Positions 5,799-7,701 of a stretch of 7,701 bases of DNA are shown one piece after another (positions within the stretch are counted from its first letter, which is position 1; every line of letters starts with the position of its first letter). Source of the stretch: an uncultured Armatimonadota bacterium (GTDB taxonomy: Bacteria > Armatimonadota > Armatimonadia > Armatimonadales > Armatimonadaceae); assembly GCA_903924445.1 (NCBI GenBank), contig CAIYBQ010000164.1:1-7701 (forward strand), given 5' to 3'. Below the pieces are notes generated by a model, which worked only from the letters and a program-made list of their open reading frames with translations, was not told the DNA's origin and ran no database searches. A program made the position numbers and the translations under genes.

Positions 5799-6495
5799 CG
5801 TGATGTGTCATCCAGTCCTGAAGAATGCCTGCCGTGATGTGCGGTTGGTCCAGCTGGATGCAGTGCGATGCCCCAGCAACCACCATCAGCTCGGCATTTT
5901 GAAGACGGTCCACAATGCGCTCCCGAAGTGCATCGGAGCTTCGCAGCGGATCGTTCTCGCCGTGCAGTACCAAGGTAGGAACGTTGATGTTTGCAACCCC
6001 ATTGGAGATGTCGGCCGGGCGGCCATCAGTCAACCACCACGCGTAGGCATCACGGCTTGCAAGCTGCGCCCATGCAACCACAGGTTCCGTGTCGCTTGCC
6101 CACCCGCTCACTAGCGCAGACAACGCATCGACATTTGCAAATGCAGCCAGCTGTGATGCGAGTGCCTCTGAAGAGACAATAGTCGCATCCGGGTAGCTGG
6201 GGGCTAGGAGGATTAGGCTTTGTAGCCAGGCTGGTTGGCGTGCCGCGATCTGCATCGCAATCTTTCCACCCATGGATAGCCCCAAAAGGTGAACGCCACC
6301 GGGGATGCGCTCTGCGATACCAGTCACATAGTCCGCGTAAGCATCCAGTGAATGGTCGAAGCCATCATCCGATGTGCCTCCAAACCCGGGAAGATCTGGT
6401 GCCACAATATTGACATCAGTAAGCTCACCCGCGAGGGTTGAAAACGTCGCGGATGTCATCGGCCAACCGTGGATGCAGAGCAGAGTGGTATTCAA
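5791..6495 (-). CDS. alpha/beta hydrolase, BioH/MenH-like size and motifs
   Basis: A 234-residue alpha/beta hydrolase. The oxyanion-loop motif HGWP is at 9-12, PDLPGFGGT at 33-41, and the nucleophile elbow GLSMGG at 72-77 gives Ser74. Asp182 in HGENDPL and His211 in GASHCIQLDQP complete the triad. A lid region (about 105-165) is rich in Ala and Trp. Size and motifs fit small carboxylesterases such as the BioH/MenH/lactonase types; the substrate is unknown. No signal peptide is seen. The start is unusual: the first usable codon is TTG at 6495, six bases after the TAG of the ChaN-like gene, in the same frame as that gene. The first ATG (residue 13) would remove HGWP. GGATGG, ten bases upstream of the TTG and inside the preceding gene, may serve as the ribosome binding site. 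The 3' end overlaps the thioredoxin-like gene by eight bases. Confidence 0.9.
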   Translation of the reverse strand: MNTTLLCIHGWPMTSATFSTLAGELTDVNIVAPDLPGFGGTSDDGFDHSLDAYADYVTGIAERIPGGVHLLGLSMGGKIAMQIAARQPAWLQSLILLAPSYPDATIVSSEALASQLAAFANVDALSALVSGWASDTEPVVAWAQLASRDAYAWWLTDGRPADISNGVANINVPTLVLHGENDPLRSSDALRERIVDRLQNAELMVVAGASHCIQLDQPHITAGILQDWMTHHDA

Positions 6496-6501
6496 CCTAG
6501 A

Positions 6502-7413
6502 CTAGCCATCCGTTGGTTTGCGTAGATCAGGCACAAACACCACGTACGTTCCTGTTGCTTGGACCTTTGGAACAGCTGCGGATTTGATAGAGCCCTTGAC
6601 GGGAACGACTTGAATCACCGTTGAGCGATGACCAAGCGGCCGGCGCCATTGCAAACGGGCAACGGTCCCGAGGCCGCTCTCGGAGTGAAAGCCGCCATTT
6701 ATGTGGAGCACGACGCTCCCGGTTGTCATCGCACGGTGGATGGACTCTGCCATGGTGTCATCCCTGGTGCACTGCGCCTCGTAGATACGACGGAGCATCG
6801 CAGGGTCCATCGCCGGTCCGTGACTGCCACCCATCCCGGACATCGTTTCCGTAAACTTGTCAGAATACGCATCAGCAGCAGGCGCAATCACTGTCTTTGC
6901 AGCAAAGCGACGCTCGGATTCGGGGAGCTTTGCAAGAGCATCGATGCCGCCCTGGCCAACCTTACGGATGATGGAGTTCGGGCAGTTCGCCGCAACGACA
7001 GGGACCATGTTCTTGGCTGCAAAGCGGACCATCGGGGCATAGTCGGTCGCGTAGTTACCCCAGAGCTTGGTCTTCTTTCCGAGCTCATCCTCGGTGAGGA
7101 CACCTGCGAGGTGCTGGTCAAGAACGACTTGCTGGTCCCGCTCAAACATCTCCATGGTCAAAATCAAGCGGCGCCCTACGCGCTCGTGGAGGTCTTCGAG
7201 GATTGCGAGCTCCATGCGATGCGTCTCAGGATCATCGTGCTGCTCGCCTACAAATACGGCATCCGACTTGGCTGCATTATCAAGCATCGACTTCCAGCGG
7301 ACTTCTTTGCCCGTTGCGGTCTCGATGATTCGAAACTCAGGTTCCTTGGCGATCGCCATGGATGGAACGAGTGCAACACCAGCGAGTCCAAGCAATACAT
7401 CACGACGATTCAT
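6502..7413 (-). CDS. ChaN-like (haem-binding uptake, Tiki superfamily) exported protein
   Basis: A 303-residue protein numbered from the ATG at 7413. NRRDVLLGLAGVALVPSMAIA (2-22) is a signal peptide with a twin-arginine-like start, so Tat export is likely; there is no lipobox cysteine, unlike many ChaN lipoproteins. The mature part shows ChaN/Cofac_haem_bdg family landmarks: FVGEQHDDPETH (54-65), TMEMFERDQQ (86-95), YAPMVRFA (125-132), VVAANCP (139-145) and the closing HINGGFHSESGLG (237-249) with paired histidines. ChaN of Campylobacter binds haem as a cofacial dimer, but several relatives have no proven ligand, so haem binding is a family expectation. ATG 7413 is preferred because GGAAAGGA lies eight bases upstream; the TTG at 7431 and ATG at 7422 would put that site inside or after the start. 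It overlaps the upstream gene by 14 bases and shares its frame with the hydrolase gene after a single TAG. Confidence 0.87.
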   Translation of the reverse strand: MNRRDVLLGLAGVALVPSMAIAKEPEFRIIETATGKEVRWKSMLDNAAKSDAVFVGEQHDDPETHRMELAILEDLHERVGRRLILTMEMFERDQQVVLDQHLAGVLTEDELGKKTKLWGNYATDYAPMVRFAAKNMVPVVAANCPNSIIRKVGQGGIDALAKLPESERRFAAKTVIAPAADAYSDKFTETMSGMGGSHGPAMDPAMLRRIYEAQCTRDDTMAESIHRAMTTGSVVLHINGGFHSESGLGTVARLQWRRPLGHRSTVIQVVPVKGSIKSAAVPKVQATGTYVVFVPDLRKPTDG

Positions 7414-7701
7414 GACCAACATCCTTTCCAAAACCTAAACCAAGAAGCAACGTTTCGAGCGTGCCGGGTGTAGCTGTCGCTCCAGATGGTTCATCACACG
7501 CCAGCGTACTAACCTGTTCGGCCCATCCCAAAGGTATTCCTAGTTTAGTGCAATGTGGCTCGCTTTGAAGCGACGAATGGACGAGCAAAGGGATGCTATC
7601 CAATGTACGCAGTCTGAGAATGGTTTTGAGGCGTTGCACTCGCATCGCGAGTTGTGTAGCGGCATCACTTGCATCGCCGCCACCCATCGCGATAAGGAGC
7701 G
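7400..7701 (-). CDS. 3' end of an unrecognised gene, 5' end beyond the window
   Basis: The frame is open from the window edge through 99 codons to a TGA at 7402-7400. The visible start LLIAMGGGDASDAATQL looks like a buried strand followed by a glycine loop and helix, so the ATG at 7687 is probably internal and the gene begins upstream. Short likenesses to the GRGSSDPDAN region of CbiX/SirB chelatases and to the GGGSSDAA loop of IspE-type kinases are too brief to support a name, and the rest of either family is not seen. The C-terminus (TLETLLLGLGFGKDVGHESS) overlaps the ChaN-like start by 14 bases, which suggests a shared operon. Confidence 0.6.
   Translation of the reverse strand, partial: LLIAMGGGDASDAATQLAMRVQRLKTILRLRTLDSIPLLVHSSLQSEPHCTKLGIPLGWAEQVSTLACDEPSGATATPGTLETLLLGLGFGKDVGHESS
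7422..7429 (-). promoter_or_regulatory. ribosome binding site that fixes the ChaN-like start
   Basis: GGAAAGGA on the minus strand lies eight bases before the ATG at 7413 and is the strongest Shine-Dalgarno-like site in the window. It lies within the coding end of the preceding gene, which suits coupled translation. Confidence 0.65.

Noticed and set aside
6628..7473. A 281-codon plus-strand open frame opposite the ChaN-like gene
   Set aside because: It is antisense to a gene with clear family motifs and a signal peptide, has no recognisable domains and is rich in His, Arg and Cys, as expected of a shadow frame.
7400..7701. Calling the partial gene CbiX/SirB or IspE
   Set aside because: Only a short glycine-loop likeness is visible; the remaining residues and the length after the loop fit neither family.
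1..7701. CRISPR array, tRNA, rRNA, insertion sequence or phage gene
   Set aside because: No regularly spaced short repeats, cloverleaf candidates, inverted-repeat ends or transposase/phage motifs were seen on either strand.

Overview
This 7.7 kb window is densely packed. Every supported gene lies on the minus strand, so transcription runs from base 7701 towards base 1. GC is moderate to high, genes overlap or sit a few bases apart, and nothing marks a plasmid, phage or transposon. The organism is a bacterium. It has a MutL with a complete built-in endonuclease site, so mismatch repair is probably not MutH/Dam-directed. It also carries a free-standing IscX and exported proteins with Sec or Tat-type signals. 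The large secreted protein reminds me of proteins from Armatimonadota, Eremiobacterota and similar poorly cultured lineages. That placement is a weak inference, not a call.

Layout in order of transcription: (1) 7701-7400, the 3' end of an unrecognised gene; (2) 7413-6502, a ChaN-type (haem-binding uptake) protein with a twin-arginine-like signal; (3) 6495-5791, an alpha/beta hydrolase starting at TTG in the same frame as the preceding gene; (4) 5798-5442, a thioredoxin-fold protein with CAAC; (5) 5404-5180, IscX; (6) 5134-4277, a xylose-isomerase-like TIM-barrel sugar isomerase/epimerase; (7) a 177-base gap with a hairpin; (8) 4099-2216, mutL; (9) 2214-253, a large secreted protein of unknown function; (10) 225-76, a duplicated and apparently truncated second copy of the tail of gene 9; (11) 75-1, the possible start of another reading frame.

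Genes 1 to 6 look like one transcription unit, with 8 and 14 base overlaps and gaps of 6 to 45 bases. Three of them (ChaN-like, CAAC thioredoxin, IscX) point loosely to haem/iron and thiol handling; that link is inference. mutL appears to have its own, perhaps leaderless, promoter and is almost fused (TGA-A-ATG) to the secreted-protein gene.

The most unusual features are the tandem duplication of the 3' gene end at 76-189 / 253-366, whose differences are mostly synonymous; the secreted protein's basic KRV/RRV-rich segment; the same-frame TAG between the ChaN-like and hydrolase genes; and a TAGAAT hexamer whose three occurrences found by eye on the coding strand all lie just upstream of gene starts. 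I found no clearly new multi-gene system, CRISPR array, tRNA, rRNA or mobile element.
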